Source: Ficedula albicollis
Taxonomy: Eukaryota; Chordata; Aves; Passeriformes; Muscicapidae
Length of the DNA stretch: 64,000 nt
NCBI RefSeq assembly: GCF_000247815.1
Contig: NC_021692.1
Location: 3,370,475 to 3,434,474, forward strand
Reading direction: 5' to 3'
Shown: positions 21,203-36,276 of the stretch, piece after piece
Layout of the letters: each line of letters opens with the position of its first letter
How positions within the stretch are numbered: position 1 is the first letter of the stretch
Position numbers and translations under genes: made by a program
Notes under the pieces: generated by a model
Database searches by the model: none
Told to the model about the DNA's origin: nothing
What the model saw: only the letters and a program-made list of their open reading frames with translations

Positions 21203-24004
21203 TGTTGGTATGTTCTAGAAACCACTGTGGTTATGCCTGTTTAAATCCTCTGTTAGTCAAGAGATTGAGATCTGTAAAGGTCTTCCAGGGACCTTAGTTT
21301 GTTTTTCCTCTGAGTTGTTTTTTTCCCCCTCAGAAACTTAACTGAGTACTAATAAAGGTATATCAGTGTCAAACCTCTCTCTGGATACCAAATACTGTTA
21401 TAAAGTAAACATCACCCAAACAGGATACAATTTCTATACATATGCTACAGTCATATACTGCAATGTACACCCTAAGTAAGTGAAAAGCAAACTTCATTTT
21501 TCCTAGAGCTTTATTCCTGTTCAGTCTTAATGCCTTTTCTTTCTAACAAGTGGCTCATGATAGTATGTAGGTGGAATCTGAAAATGAAAGGCTGTTCCAC
21601 AATCATGGTTATGCTGCATGCTGAGAAGTTAATTTTATCATTCATGCATTCCCAAAAGAGGCCAGGACATGGGCACAACTACAAAACACATTCTGTACTT
21701 GTTTTCATATGGAGGTTATTTCTCATCAGCAGGAAGGCAAAGATTTATTGATCTGTCAGAAATCATCAATGGGCCATTCACCCCTGTTATGACAAAATCA
21801 GAGTAAAACTACTTTTGAATTAATTTTTCAGATTGCAAATAGATAGTTAGGAACCAGAGGCAGAATACAGTGCTCGAAATTCTGAATTTTGTGAATCTAG
21901 GTTCATACTACCACACTACTATACATAGTGTGTTTTACTCATCTTTAGTAAGAACAGCATGATGGCAATGAACTGTGACCATGTTGATTAAAAAACCTGG
22001 TGTTTAATAGTATAATAGCTAACTCTGGTTACATTTTTGGCATGAATTGCCAGACAATGCCTGCTTTAAAAAGCAGCTGCTACAATTACAGCTGTATTGA
22101 GAGATTAGGCATGCTTTTGAAATGTACCTTCAAACCCCCAAGAGGTGTGTTAGCAATGCAAGGCAAACTGAACTGAAAATAAGCAATGTGAGCTAGAGTA
22201 CACATCGTGACATAGAAAATACCAACCCTCTTGTCAATCAGCTCTTCAGACATGAAACAGATTCTGGAAAAGCTGTCTCTTAGCATTTGCGGTTTGCAGC
22301 AACCAACAGCCCAAAGCATTCGGCTCACATGAATGAGCAAGAAAGAAGTGCTTGAGTAGCTCTAACATGCTGAGTCCTGCACACCACAGTGCGGTGCTAG
22401 AGACCAAGACTGGCTTGCTCTGCACTCCCAGATGACTCTGCAGACCTGCAGTCAGGTCTAGAGCAGAGCCCGTTCACCCACGCTGCCCTTACCTTTACCT
22501 GAGAAAGGCACCTGATGGCCCACTCTGCACTGCCCATCCCGCCAGCTCTGTGCCCACACAGGACTGTGCCAAACATTCTCTCACCACTTGCACAAACTCA
22601 AAAGGAAGAACTGCAGGGATATACAAGTGGTACACAAGAACACAGATTCTACCCACTCTTTGCTTTTCTTTCACAGCACACAGATCCAACAGTATGGCCA
22701 GCTCTGCAAGATGCCAGTTCACAGCCACGCCACACCAGCTCCAGGAAAGGTTGGCACAAGTGTCAGAGGGCACTGCCTGTTTGATCTAACTACGGCTTTG
22801 GACTAAAGCTTTTAGGCTCTGTCCAACAATAGTGGTTATCAGCTTGCTCTTTACAATGAAACTCCCTGTTCCCAAAAAGAAGCCAGGATTTTCACTGAGG
22901 TAGCAATAACACAGAAATATAGAGGTGATTCTCAACTACCTATGTGAAGTTCAAAGTAATTTCTTGCTAACCTTGCCTCTTTAAAAACTTTCTAAACATA
23001 ATTTGGAACTGTATTTTAAGTTGACCACAGGAAGCACAGAACGGGAAAGTCCAGGAGAAGCCTTGTCTTCCCCTCAGGCACTTCCTGTACTAGTGACAAA
23101 AGCATAATGCAAAATTGCTAAGAAAGTGCTTCATGTTTAGGTTACACTCCGTCTTCCTTTTAGGCAAGAAATATTTGTTCATCAAAAATCACAGCCTTGA
23201 AACAACAATGCCCACCTCTGCATCTCTGTGTCTGGTTAGACTCTGAGCTTTTGGGAACACATCTCTGATAAAAAAAGTTAAGGAGTAAATTCAGATAATG
23301 AACTCAGAGAGTGATCCAAACACTGTTTTTCCTCCCACTCTTCAAGCACACTGGGTGCTTAACAGTGATTTGATATCAGCCTTTGATAAAAGAAAATTAC
23401 TTATACTCCACTCCATTAGCCTTGTAATCTCTTAGCTAATGGAAGAAAAAGCTCAAAGGTCCCTTTAAGGACAAAGCAGATAATTCAAGCATTCCCACGT
23501 TACAAACAGACACAACAAACAATTGAAAAGGCCACAAATTGTTCCCTGATATTCACACTGATGCAATGTGCCTGATCATGTTAACAGTGAATTCCCTGTC
23601 CCTACTCAGACATCTAGGCAATAAAAGCAAGAATATGCAAAAGACAAAACATTCACAAAACCTTTTGCACAAGTATTAATCTCTTATTTTTCGTCCCAGG
23701 CTGTTCACAATACAGTCTTATTTTAAACCCTGTTTAAACAGAATCTGTAATACACTAAGTCTCAATGCATGTTTTCTCCAGCCATGACGTGACCCTACAG
23801 AGAAGTAAGAGTTTGGTGTGTGCCAACAATTTATTTTTCATCTCTGCTTCATTTCCATAGACAGAAGAGGAGGATGCACACAGCAGGTAGACAGAGCATG
23901 CTCTGTACTAGGTACCTGACCTGGATGACTGGAGAAGCAGGATCTTGAAGTGTCTGCTCCTTAATCTGGACACAGCATCTGATCTGTCCTGGGCAGGGAT
24001 GCTT

Positions 24005-24142
24005 CTCCATACTGTTTCCTATTCTCACTGAAATCTTTGCAGCCTAAGTCATCAGCACACTTCTCTACTGTTCCTCCATACTGTTTCCTATTCTCACTGA
24101 AATCTTTACAGCCTAAGTCATCAGTACACTTCTCTACTGTTC
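24005..24142. repeat. 69-bp tandem duplication
   Basis: The unit 24005-24073 is repeated at 24074-24142, starting CTCCATACTGTTTCC in both. Two substitutions are visible (TTTGCAG/TTTACAG and CAGCACAC/CAGTACAC). Confidence 0.92.
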
Positions 24143-27100
24143 CCCACAGCTCCTGACAATCTTGAATAAGAGAAAACTATGCAGTAAAGATTATGTCCTT
24201 AACTGTGAGGTTTATTGGATTTGTATTCACACAACTGACAAAGGAAAGGGAGAGGAATAACAAAAAAATTTAAAAAATCAACAGTCAACTTAGTGTTTGC
24301 CATAGGTTTTAATGAAAACTTCAGGATGTTGTCACAGCTCATTGGAAGAGCAGGAGACAGGTTTTCACTTCAGGTGACCACAGAGTCTCTACAGTCTCCC
24401 ATTTCATGATGGTTGTTACCACAAAGGCAGGATCAGTGTGCATGTTTCTGTGAATTTGCTAATGTTCAGTACTGTCCACAGAGCCTTCAATACTCCTTCC
24501 TCCAAAAGCGCCAGTCATTTCACCCAGCTCTTGCAACTGGGAGAGCTTTCCTCATAAAAGGAAACACCACCAATGTTCAAATCCTTCAGCAATAAGTAAC
24601 TGACTCTTCTGTGTTACTGCAGAGGGTATTTTCTAGAAGGCCTAGGTAGCCGTTGGGCAAACTACAGCAGGAGAATGTTGCTTGTGCCAAGAGATTTCAG
24701 AGTGCAAAAGACAGATAAATGTATAGGAACCAGCCTTGGGCTCCAGCTGTAACAACATTTCACATTGGGAGACAGATGCTGTGCCTGATAAAAGCAAAAA
24801 TCATGAAGGGAAAGTAGCTTTCTAAATCACCTTCTAAACCACAAATCAAGGAGTTCTGGAACTTTGACTACTGCAGCTCATGGGCACAGAACAAAAGGCA
24901 TGACAGTCCTGGGACAAGTAGAGATAAGCCCTCTTAAATGCCCACTGTCTTTCAGCTCCTTAACAGCATCCTGGCAACATCAGTTCAAACCACACCAGTT
25001 CCTCTAATAATCCACATTAAAATAGTTCTAATGCCTCATTCCTACTGAAGGAAGCTATTTTCCTGACTTTTTACTAACAGGTGACCTACAGACAGACCCT
25101 AGATTGTCTTTTCATCAAGGCCTAACTCCACTGACATTATTCCTTCACGTGATAAACCCACCATGCTCAATTTGCAAAACCTTCCAGATTGAAACTTTCT
25201 GCTGCAGAATCTGAGAGCATTCATAACCTCATGATCAGACAACACCAAAAGTGACATGAGAGCATGTGCCAACAGCAGTGTGCCAAGGACGCCTGAACAA
25301 GTGCAGCTCTGCACAACACAGGGCAGTTACTGAGCAGCAGCAGCAAAGATGGGCAGTTTGAACATAGATTCATTCATAACAAATGTCACCATGTGTGAAG
25401 AGTCATGGTCACTTTGGTGGGCTTTACAAACAGTGAAGTCCAGCACTCCTGGCTGAAAAGACCACACCAGTTAAATGCATTCTATCTTCTTAGTATAAAC
25501 TCTTCAAGAAAGGATATTGTGTTATATTCTATTCCCCCACTACAGCAGCTTCCAACCTATAGTTGCTTTGCTGAGAGATGATGTTTTCATTGTAACCTAG
25601 AGAAACATGCACAAGCATACAGTAAACAGATTTCCCATTTGGAATATTTTTATGTGTTGAGATCAAATTCAGTTATGTCCTGATGAAGCTTAAAAGTAAG
25701 GCAAGGTTATTTTTTTTTCTTCAGAATAGAGAGTGTTCCTCTTGATTTAACTCATGGACTATGGAAGACAGATACCTATCTGTCCTGTGTCTTGAATCCT
25801 TTGAGAGCTGCCACAGCTCAAACACTAGCAGTATAATAATGGGCAAGCTTAAAATTATATAAATAAACGAACAAAAATCCTTTAAAGAAGGTTTTGTTTA
25901 TTTTTACAGCCTGCTGTGCTGTTGCAGGACAAACTCAAAATGTAGGGCCTGTATTCTACATAAAGAGCTCTGCTGAAGATAGAAAAAAAAGGCCTTCTGA
26001 ATTATATACTTATATTACTTTTAAAGTCTTACTGAAAATCCATAAACATTCAATTTTATCATTCTTAGTCTTTATACAGTGCGTAATTAAAATATACAAG
26101 ACAGTGAATATATTTATAATTTATTTGGAGAAAGACAACAGAGTATCATTCTCCTACTTTCCCAGGCATGCCTTCTGATATGAGAATCCCATCTCTTAGC
26201 AAACATATATCCAGGTAATTGTCCCTCTGATGATGCAAGTGTTCCTTAATACTACAGGCAACATGCTGTTCCTGATGCTACTGACTGACAGACTCACAAA
26301 AAGCTAGGAGAAAACAAGACATTACAACTGCTGTTAACTGTCTTTGTTGGACAATGCTATGCTTATTTTGCTCCCAAAATATTGAGATTTTTAGGGACAA
26401 ATGTGACTCAGAATGTGTGTATTACACCTAAATCCTAATTCTTCTAGGTTGGTCTTTTCCCTTTCCATACAGCCAACAGCATCCTGCTTTACAGGTAAGA
26501 AATACTGCTCCCTGTACACAAAGCCATGTAAAATGATATTTCAGGAAATAATGGATTTTTTTAACCTACAAAATAAATACCACACCCCAAACACACCCCC
26601 TAACTTGTTTTCTGTTTGAGACTCATAGACTGCCTGCAGGTACTGCTGTCCTCATTCTGCCTCTGGGAAAGGTGATAAATCTTATCAAGAAGTAATTAGG
26701 ACAGGGAGCAAACTGTGCTGTCAGCTGAGCCAAGGCAGATATACTCTGTGGAGTTACCTCTCCAACACTTCCCTCTTACCACTGCCTACTTACCAACTAA
26801 ACTGACCAAATGAGTCAGTCATTGCAACAAAATGATGTAATGCATAAAAACTTTGAACTAGTAACCTCCAATATTCTTTGAATGCTCTGGAATAACCTCT
26901 GCATTAGTCAGGGAGCAGCAAGTACAATTTGCTGCTGCCTTGGTGAGTCATGAACAAAAAAACTTGGCATCTCCCACAGGTTTGTGTTACCCTCCTCCTC
27001 ATGTTCTTCCATGACAAACCAATGTTTCCCAAACTGGGCACGTAACACGAGCACATCTGTGATGCTGGCTACATCCCTGCTAGATCCTGCCAGTGACTAA

Positions 27101-30100
27101 TTCATGTGCCCCAATCAACCAGGCTTCCTGATCCGTGCTCCTCTGTGTTTACATACACCTATCCAATAAAAATGTGCATTCTGCCTTGGATATTTATCCA
27201 GATAACCCTCACCTGAAGACAATCTGAGTGTCTAAGAAGTGTAGCTTTACGCTTCCTGTAGGTGTTTTGTGCCTGCAGACTTCCGATTCCTCACGAAATT
27301 CACTGAATTACAAACAGCACTTTCCTAGTTAAGCAGTTCTCACTAGCTTAGACAGTCCTTCTGTAAAAAGGAAAACTTCAAAACCTTAAGAGATGTTTCT
27401 GAAACACCTTAAGAGATCATCACCCTAAGAGATGTTTCTGAAAGTTGCTCCTTCAAGCAGTAGGCACTGTAGATTACCACCAGGCCTACTCAAAATATCT
27501 GGATATTTATCAATACCAAACATCCACCAAATTGTCTCTTACAGATCTCTCCTTGTAGACATTGCCAAAAGAATCTTTTGAAAGCTTTTGACTTACTTAA
27601 TACAAGCACTAAATGCAGACTAGAGATATCTGGCAGTGCCTAGGAAGGTGACACATAGCTAGTACCAAGAAAACTAAGGTAGGATAGCCCATTGTATTTA
27701 ACTGCAGACTAAAATGGATTTGGTCAACATTTAGTTGAATATATCACTGGTAAGGTCTGAAAAGATGAGGGCAGTGTGGTTTGGCCTTTGTTGTTTGGGT
27801 TTTTTTTCAATTGAGACAAGTCCAAGAGTCGAGCAAAAGAGAGTTAGCATCTTTCAAACAAAAAATGACAGCTAGAAGAGATGTTTGCCTCTTGCTAATG
27901 CAGCACTCTTCAAGCTGGTTTTTGTCTCAGTCACTAGAGACAGTAAATCTCAATGGACAGGCATAAAGATTTATAGCTATTGAAATGTCAATTTCATAAA
28001 ACTCCATCTCTCTACACAAAGCACAAAAGCAAAGGTTTGACATTCTTTCTGGTTTTCCAATGGTGTGTAAGTCTGCATGGATCATCAAGATTTTTAAAAA
28101 AGAGACTGAAACTGCAGCAATCCCACAACAGTCCCAACAGGCAAGTTTATGTGAGGTAATCCTGTACAAGAAGCTCTTAAGAAAAAAGCAGAAAGAACTC
28201 CCCAGAAACTTCTTCTTCTCCTTACAAAAATCAAGACACTTTAAACTTCTAATTGCTCAAAATTGCAAACAGCTTTAATAAAAATGCCTGGCAGAAAACA
28301 TCTTAGTATTTGCTGAATTCCAACATAAAAAAGCATTTACTTCTTTTTGAGCTAAATACTTGGAAGCTGACAAGACCATGATGTAGGGCAAGCTGCACTG
28401 TTTTACTCACCAGCTCCAGTAAGCCCAGAGTGCTACCTTGTCAACAACACCGGCCCAGATTTCTTAAATGTTAAATCTGAGGTGGAATTGAAAGGAATTA
28501 GCATGGTTAATTCAGAAAAAGAACCTGTTGTCATCTATGCAGCTGGGAATTTGTGTGTTTGGACAGCAGGCCTGGGTTAATGCTTCTCTAGCTTCTACAG
28601 TTTATACAGTTACATCAGAGTGGTCAATAAGCTTACATGAAAAAAGAAAAAATACAAATGAGTAAAAATGTCAGTTTCTTACAGTGCTGGATAAAGCACC
28701 CTCACTAACTGCATGTGCTCTTTGAAAGCAGGCAGTGACATCTTGGCTGACACATCTGTGGTTCCCAGCATCCTCTGAATCACGAGTGAAGCTCCAGCTC
28801 CTGCACAGCCCCGATATCCGGTGTTTGCAACAGGACTGTGGGAGTAGACTGACAAGGGAGAAAGGCAAACAGTTGAGCAATGAATTCTCCTCTGATCTGT
28901 ACACACTGGGCCATTTGTGTCACCTCCTGCTCACACAGGACAAATCCAGGCTCTCCATCACTGAGCATCTCACATTTAGCCTTGTGCTAGTGTGAATCCA
29001 TTTCTCTTTTCAACAGCAGCTTGGGGACTTCCATTTCCTTATCCTTAAATATTCAGATATCCCAATTGTGTTTCAGCTTCATAAAAATCAGCTGAGGATC
29101 TTTGCACTGCTGGTCCTTTATGGGCATGACCTCATTTTAGAAAGCATTGGAGAAGGCAAATATTAGAAGTACACCTTGCCATGCCAACTTTCAAAAAAAC
29201 AGATGTTCATTAACCCACGCTGACTGTTCCTTACAGAACTTCTCCATTCCCTTGCTCTCTTTGCTCAGCAAGCAGCAGAAATGGTTGGCTGCCAGGACCA
29301 CTAGTGGCTCAGTAAGCATTCCAGCTTTCCCACTCAGCATTCCGAGCAGAGGAATCAGCCACAGAGGGTTTTTTCCTTTCCTCTGCTTAACACACTCATA
29401 TGAAAGTTTGCACATGGCAAGCACTGCACATATTTTGGTACAATAGGAAACATATGGCAAGCAGAGGCTGAAGTGATGGAAATCACCTTTTTGGCTCTAG
29501 AGAAGACAAACTAAAAAAGAGGCCACGAGGTGAGGACATTCCTGAAGTTAACACATTCATCAGAGCAAGGGAAAGCTGCAGAGTAAACTTGAACTGCCTG
29601 CTGTGACAACTCCAGAAGCCTTTTGCTGAGCCCAATGCAAATAACTGCTCTAACTTCCTAACAATGAATAATGGCACTAATTGCCTAAGAACAGAAAGAG
29701 GGAGTCTCTCCTTTGCTAGTAGCAATACAGGAGTAGATATTCTGGACCAAACAAAAAAAAAGGATCCATCTAATTCTGTGTCTTGCCTAAGGGAAGTCAG
29801 CCCTAACACCAATGTCCTTAAAGAAGGATAGATGTGGGAAAAAAGAAATAAGAGCCTACAGGTAATAGCTTTCCTTAGAGAGAGAGTGCTAACCTGGTTA
29901 TCAAATTTCCTTTGTGCAATTCCCCAGCACTTTCAGCCAAAAAGGCCAGCACCCACTGTACTCTCAGTGATCCCCCTGGCTCCAATGCCTCTCTCTGATG
30001 TGGAAAAATCACCACCACTGCTTGCACCAGAGCCTCTTAAAGGTCCAGCTTCCATCTCATAACCTTGGCCAATATCTGAGCTAGTAGTTCTATGACTAGG

Positions 30101-31787
30101 AAAAAATTATCCTTCAGCAAGGAGAATAAACAGGTGACCACAGGAGGGGACTGCTGGTGAGACAGGATCAATTAAAAGCGGAGATTTCAATCCTTAAGAA
30201 ATTCTCTCATGTGGGGTTTAGAGAACAGCCTCTCTCAACTGCAGGTGAGATACAAGTGGGATACATGGCTCAGCAAGCTGCCCTCCTATCCACAAGGGCT
30301 TACCTGCCCTGAAGGAAATTTCTCCAAGGATTCTGCTGGCTAGTTACAATGGTGCTTTAAATACACAGTACTGCAAGAGTCTAGCCAAATAAAAGTAAGA
30401 ATTGCTAGTCACAGTGGTCTTTCTGAGACTGGAGAAATCCTTTGGAAAGGATTATGGGCAGACTGCATATCACTCTTATCAACACCAACCACTTGTGGAC
30501 TATCCCCTCTGATACAACTCCAAGGAGTTTCTGAGGATCCTCAGAAGGCTGGCAGTGCCCTGGAACCCATCTAAACCAAGTTTGAAGTAGCCTTGAAGAA
30601 TCCACACAATCTTTCCCACTCAGTTGAACACAGATGAAGTACAACTGCATTTTTCCAGTTTCCATAGAAAAGCAGCACTGAAAGTGACACTTTGGCTCAG
30701 CTTTTCTCTGATTTCTGTTTTGTAGTCTAGTTTCTTCAGAGACAGCAGCCAGATCTAACACACTTAAGAGGAGTAGCCTCTTCTGAATCCTATCCAACCT
30801 GAAATACTGGCTTTGTTGGCCAGAGGCCCAGGTGAGGCTGTAACTGTGACACTACATGCAATACCTTCACTTAACCTTTTCCCTCCCAAATTGCCAGAAT
30901 GTATTTCAACTATTTTGACATCTTAGCAACAAAGATCACTTCATATCCAGCTTTTTATTTCACTTTCCATTTGAGCATGCCTAATGCACTGCTCTGCAGC
31001 CACTACCTCAGTGCAGTCCCTTCCAAGCTCTGAGTCAGTGTCTTGCAAGGGCTCAGTCTCTCCAGAGGCCCCAGGCCAGAGGCTGCTGTGCCAAGTGCCT
31101 TCAGCCTGAGCTGGGGAGGGGCTCAGCAGCACCCTCACCTTTGGCCAGCTGCTCGCTCTGTTCCACCCTTCCTGACTCAGCCTCAAGGAACAGCCAAGGG
31201 AACAATGTCCTTTTCTTACTATTTGTCCAAATAGGAGTCTGTAGGACTAGGCACGAACAGCATCCAGGTTCTTTGAACAGTTTTATTTTCAGAGAAGCCT
31301 GCAACTTCATTGCAAGGTGTTTATAAACATTTCTTCAGCCATGCCACAGCTAACTGACTGAAAAAGACCAAAAATGCTAAACTAAATATTCAAATAAATT
31401 CCTGGGACACTTCAGCGACTGGGTCCTCATTGCTGTGAAACTCATTGTCTTTAAACACAGCAGCTGTTAGGGAGTTTCTGTCCTTAGCTCCTTATTGGGG
31501 AAAACACTTTCTCCCCATATTCAGGAAGAAATTTTAAGAAGGCTTCATCTGCCATAAAAAAACCTCTTACAGTAATACATATAATTCCTCATGCTACCAT
31601 TTTTAGAAGGCAACTTTTCTGAAGTTAAACATTATGTTGGTTTAAAATATCATGAAAGCAAACAATGCACATGTATTCTGGGTAAATATGGAAAAACAGA
31701 ATTTGAGCAAGCTGGACAAGGATGCTTCTAAAGCTTTCTCTTTTCCTGTGCTTAGTACATACTGGATTGTATGACGATTTACAGTGG

Positions 31788-31965
31788 GAGAGGTGGGAGG
31801 TCTCTGTTCCAACATCCTCCTCCAGGCAGGATCACCAGCCATTGGGTCAGACCAAGCTGCTCAGGGCTTGATTCAGTCTGATCTTGAAACTCTCCATGGG
31901 CAGAGACTGCACAGCCCCTCTGAGCTACCTGTTCAGTGCTTCACTGTGAGAAAGTTCCCCCCTTG
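31788..31965 (-). mobile_element. Old CR1-like fragment, copy 1
   Basis: The segment around TTCCAACATCCTCCTCCAGG through CTTGAAACTCTCCATGGGCA, AGCTACCTGTTCAGTGCTTC and TGAGAAAGTTCCC has the layout of a decayed CR1 3' region in reverse. It was identified by resemblance only. Confidence 0.6.
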
Positions 31966-32839
31966 CACATACCCACAGAAATGTGTTTCTTCAACCACAG
32001 AAATTCTTCTTCTGACAATTTCCTCCCTTAGTTTCCTAGCTGTCATAGAAACATAGTCAGATCCCTCATCTGAGTTCTCATCTGACTCTTACTTGCCCCC
32101 TCACTTCTTTTGCTCACCCTCAACTTTTCATTTTCACCACACACCCCACACTTTCCTGCCTTTTGCTTAGAAATGGTTCTGGGATTTCTTGCTCTTGTCC
32201 TCCCATCAGTTTCCTCATTAAATCTCAGCAATAAGAATGGCTGCAGGTGCATGCAAAGAAAGATCCCATGCCTTCTTTTCTGCTTGAATTCCTCAGTGCA
32301 AGATGAAGGATGGCCAGAACTTTTCTGCTCTGCAAGTAACTGCATCTACTGGAGTCTCTCCTTCCTCATTCCAAATCATTCCCCATGGTGCAACAAAAAG
32401 TCTCTCATAAGCAGACATGATAAATAGCAACTACCCTGCCTTCAGCTCCTGCCTGGAGACTACCAGACACAGCAGTGCAGATGAAGCCACAACTTCTACT
32501 GTGAGACAATACTGTCATGACTCCTGTGCCATATGCTAACTTCTACAGAACTTCAGGCAGATGGCAGATATGGTCCAGCTGTGTAAACCATCCCTGAAGG
32601 AATTCCAGGTGAATAGTAGCATGAGGAAAATCCTGACAGATTGCTTCCCCACCCAAGGGAAAAAGGATTTCAACAACAACAAAAAAGATTACAGACTGGG
32701 ATATCCCAGCTACCTTAAATCTGACTGTAACAGTCAAGTCTTCTTCAAGTGACTCAGAGTTACTCAGCTATCAGGACAAATTATCAAATCAACCCTTTCA
32801 CTCTGACACCAAGAAATAATGACACTCGTGACACTTCTT

Positions 32840-33297
32840 CCTGTTCACCTGCTTGCCAAACAACCTTGTTGATATTTTATATAACTTTTAAGGCATAGAA
32901 TGTTGTTGGGCATCTCCATTTTGTAGCAGAGGAAGGACTCCCTTTGTCTGACCAGAGGGACAAAAATAATGAACTGACCATAACCCCATTCCTGTCTCCT
33001 TGCACCGCTGGGGTGGTGGTAGAGCTGAGAAGGAGGGAGGAGTGGGAGGAAGGTGGTTTTTAAGGTTTTCTTTTACTTCTCATTATCCTGCTCTTGATTT
33101 TGTTAGTAATAAATTCAATTAATATCTCCAATTCACATCTGTTTTGCCTGGGACAGTACTTGGTGAGTGATGTCTCCTGGTCCATATCTCAACTCATGAA
33201 TCCTTCATCATATTTTCTCTCCCCTGTCCAGGTGTGGAGGGCAGTGGTAGAGAGGCTTTGGTGGGCGCCTGGCATCCAGCCAGGATCAACCCCCTAC
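32840..33297 (+). mobile_element. ERVL-like LTR, copy 1 (approximate limits)
   Basis: The segment resembles bird ERVL-type solo LTRs as I remember them: a stretch of TTTTACTTCTCATTATCCTG, a poly(A) signal AATAAA at 33108-33113, TCTGTTTTGCCTGGGACAGT, and the terminal part CTTTGGTGGGCGCCTGGCAT. No internal retroviral coding region follows, so it is a solo or truncated LTR. The 5' limit is a guess. It was identified from memory, not by a search. Confidence 0.6.
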
Positions 33298-33622
33298 TCC
33301 CACGTATGACAAAGCAATTCCTTAGCAAAAACACAGGTAGGGAAGGTACTATCTGTGGGACAATTGCCAGTACTTTTCTTCTTGAGCACACTACAGTAGG
33401 CTATATCTCAACTCATGAATCCTTCATCATATTTTCTCTCCCCTGTCCAGGTGTGGAGGGCAGTGGTAGAGAGGCTTTGGTGGGCGCCTGGCATCCAGCC
33501 AGGATCAACCCCCTACTCCCACGTATGACAAAGCAATTCCTTAGCAAAAACACAGGTAGGGAAGGTACTATCTGTGGGACAATTGCCAGTACTTTTCTTC
33601 TTGAGCACACTACAGTACGGTT
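33185..33622. repeat. 219-bp tandem duplication private to copy 1
   Basis: The segment 33185-33403 is repeated at 33404-33622, with essentially identical sequence. The unit covers the 3' end of an ERVL-like LTR plus flanking DNA. Copy 2 has a single unit at the matching place (about 38543-38757). Confidence 0.95.
33404..33516 (+). mobile_element. Partial second U5 end of the ERVL-like LTR
   Basis: This is the 3' part of the LTR repeated by the 219-bp duplication in copy 1. It arose by local duplication and not by transposition. Confidence 0.55.
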
Positions 33623-35229
33623 GCCTAGTCAAAAACCTGTTTATCTCTCCCTGACAATGCCTAATATTCCACTGTAAGTTTTTTGTTTTCTATAACACAT
33701 AACACATTACTCAATTCCACCATCGTTCTGCTTCCAGCAGAAGCCACTAGTAAACATGAAAGTAAAACATGTTAGAAATGGGATAGAGGAGCCTTCAATT
33801 TCTCTCTGTTATCTCTTAGGGATTCAGCAGCTGGCTCCAGTAACCTGCCAGAGATGATAAGCGGATGGTTGGCTTCCTTCTCCAAGTTCTCTTCCTCATC
33901 CTCCTTTCTTGGACACAAAGACATGCTGGACCAGCCCCTCAGCCACCATGAGCTCACCCTGCCCTGAAGGGGCACCTTTGCTGGTGACTCCACTGAAACA
34001 CGCGCTGCTTAAAGCCACGTGTTCCTCAGACTGGGCTTATTTTCAACTAGTCCATAACCAACTCATTCTACAAACTGAATCAAGAACCTCCATGCCTTAA
34101 ATCATACAGCACACTCTCCACTAACTCCTGGAAAAATACCCAGAAAGAAAACTAAAAAGCCTGAAAACATCAGACTTGCTCACTGCTGAAATCTGCTGCT
34201 TATGTTCCTGCTTAGCACTCAAGTGGGGCTGCTGCCCCAGTCCAGCAGAAGGAAAGCATCCTAACCCACTGTACTTAGAGTAATTAGATGGCTGTTCCCA
34301 CTAACACAAGCATACACTTCTATACTTGAAGGAGTTGAACTAAAAAAATAAACAAATTAATTTCCTTCCAACCAATAACACAGTGATCACAAATAAGCAA
34401 TGGCCATTGCCATTTCTCAGAGAAATTTCTGCAAGAGCAAAATTTTGTAAGTACATCAAAACCATCAATGTACATTAACTTGAAAAATGTAATATTTTAA
34501 AGTCAATACATCGACTACATGGACTACTCTACAGTGCAGAGAAGGTAACTCCTATGCCCTACGATTGTTTTAGGAAGCAGAAGAGTTTCAGTGCAGGTAA
34601 CACAAAATAATCTATGGAAAACCAGTGGGAGCCAGGCCTATGCAATGCTGAGCCAAGAACTGGCAGTTCAGTGAGTCAGCCCAACAGCACTCCACAACCA
34701 GGGGCTCAAACTGGGGCAGCTGCCAAAATCAGACAATGAAAAGTAGAAGGACACAGTGGCTCTGATCTCTGCACAAGGACAATGCAGAGAGAAAGGTAAC
34801 TACAATTACAAAGGGAACAGGAGTTTGTGAGGGGAGACCAGTGGGGCTGAGATTTCCACCAAGAGCACAGAAAGGGTACAGGAGATTGGAGGGATTACAA
34901 CACAGGTTAACAAAATTAATAAAGGCAATAAACAAGTGGAATATGCAGCTCCCACCATGTGTAATTTGCCAAAGCCTATAACTGTAGGAGCAGGGATTCC
35001 TGCAGAAGCTATCAGCAAACTGAGTTAGAACAGATAAAACACTTTTTTGCATTATGAGCAAGAAACTCAGATCCTGCTACCAGCAGCAGCTGTGGAGGTG
35101 GCTGCATTCAGCAGGTTCAAAATGGGACCAAAGGCATGGAAAAACTGATCTGTATCCAGCAAATACAGGACCAGGCAGGGATAGCCATGGCCCCTGGGAG
35201 AATGCAGGAGGACTGGACACAAAAGCATC

Positions 35230-35340
35230 CAGGCTTGTAAGCTTTCCCCAAAGTAGCCTTTGCTATTGCTCCCACGGGAGTTCAATTACTGGCCTAGATG
35301 GACTGTGGGTCTGACCCATTAGGGCATTTCTCATGTTACA
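35230..35340 (+). mobile_element. CR1-like 3' end, copy 1
   Basis: TACTGGCCTAGATGGACTGT followed by GGTCTGACCCATTAGGGCAT and TTCTCATGTT resembles the 3' terminus of older sauropsid CR1 elements. It is short and was identified by resemblance only. Confidence 0.45.
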
Positions 35341-35603
35341 TTTATTCCCCCACACAAATCTCTTGGCTTTTATTGGATCCAAAGACAAGCAGAAGACTGA
35401 AATTCAGAACTTCAATTAGTGCACTGTTTCAGTATTCACACACACACAAGATCCTGAATGGATGTTACTTTCGTTGCACATATTTCTGGATTATCTTTTT
35501 TTTTCCATTGAAATGTGGGCTGTCTTTTGGGAGTCAGCCAGCTGCCTTCAAGAGACAATGCTGCTGAACTGCTGTCAGCTGCTGCACTGGAACACAATAT
35601 AAG

Positions 35604-36276
<673 letters not shown>

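Larger units (their letters stand above)
30921..35599. repeat. Large duplicated block, copy 1 (4,679 bp)
   Basis: The block aligns without rearrangement to 36279-40798. The offset is 5,358 at the left end and 5,199 at the right end. The 159-bp change is explained exactly by a 219-bp tandem duplication private to this copy and a 60-bp one private to copy 2. I count about eight substitutions by eye. It holds CR1 fragments, an ERVL-like LTR and unremarkable noncoding DNA. No gene is seen. Confidence 0.95.

Noticed and set aside
30405..30797. 130-codon minus-strand frame left of the large duplication
   Set aside because: No known domain and no splice or promoter support; likely chance.
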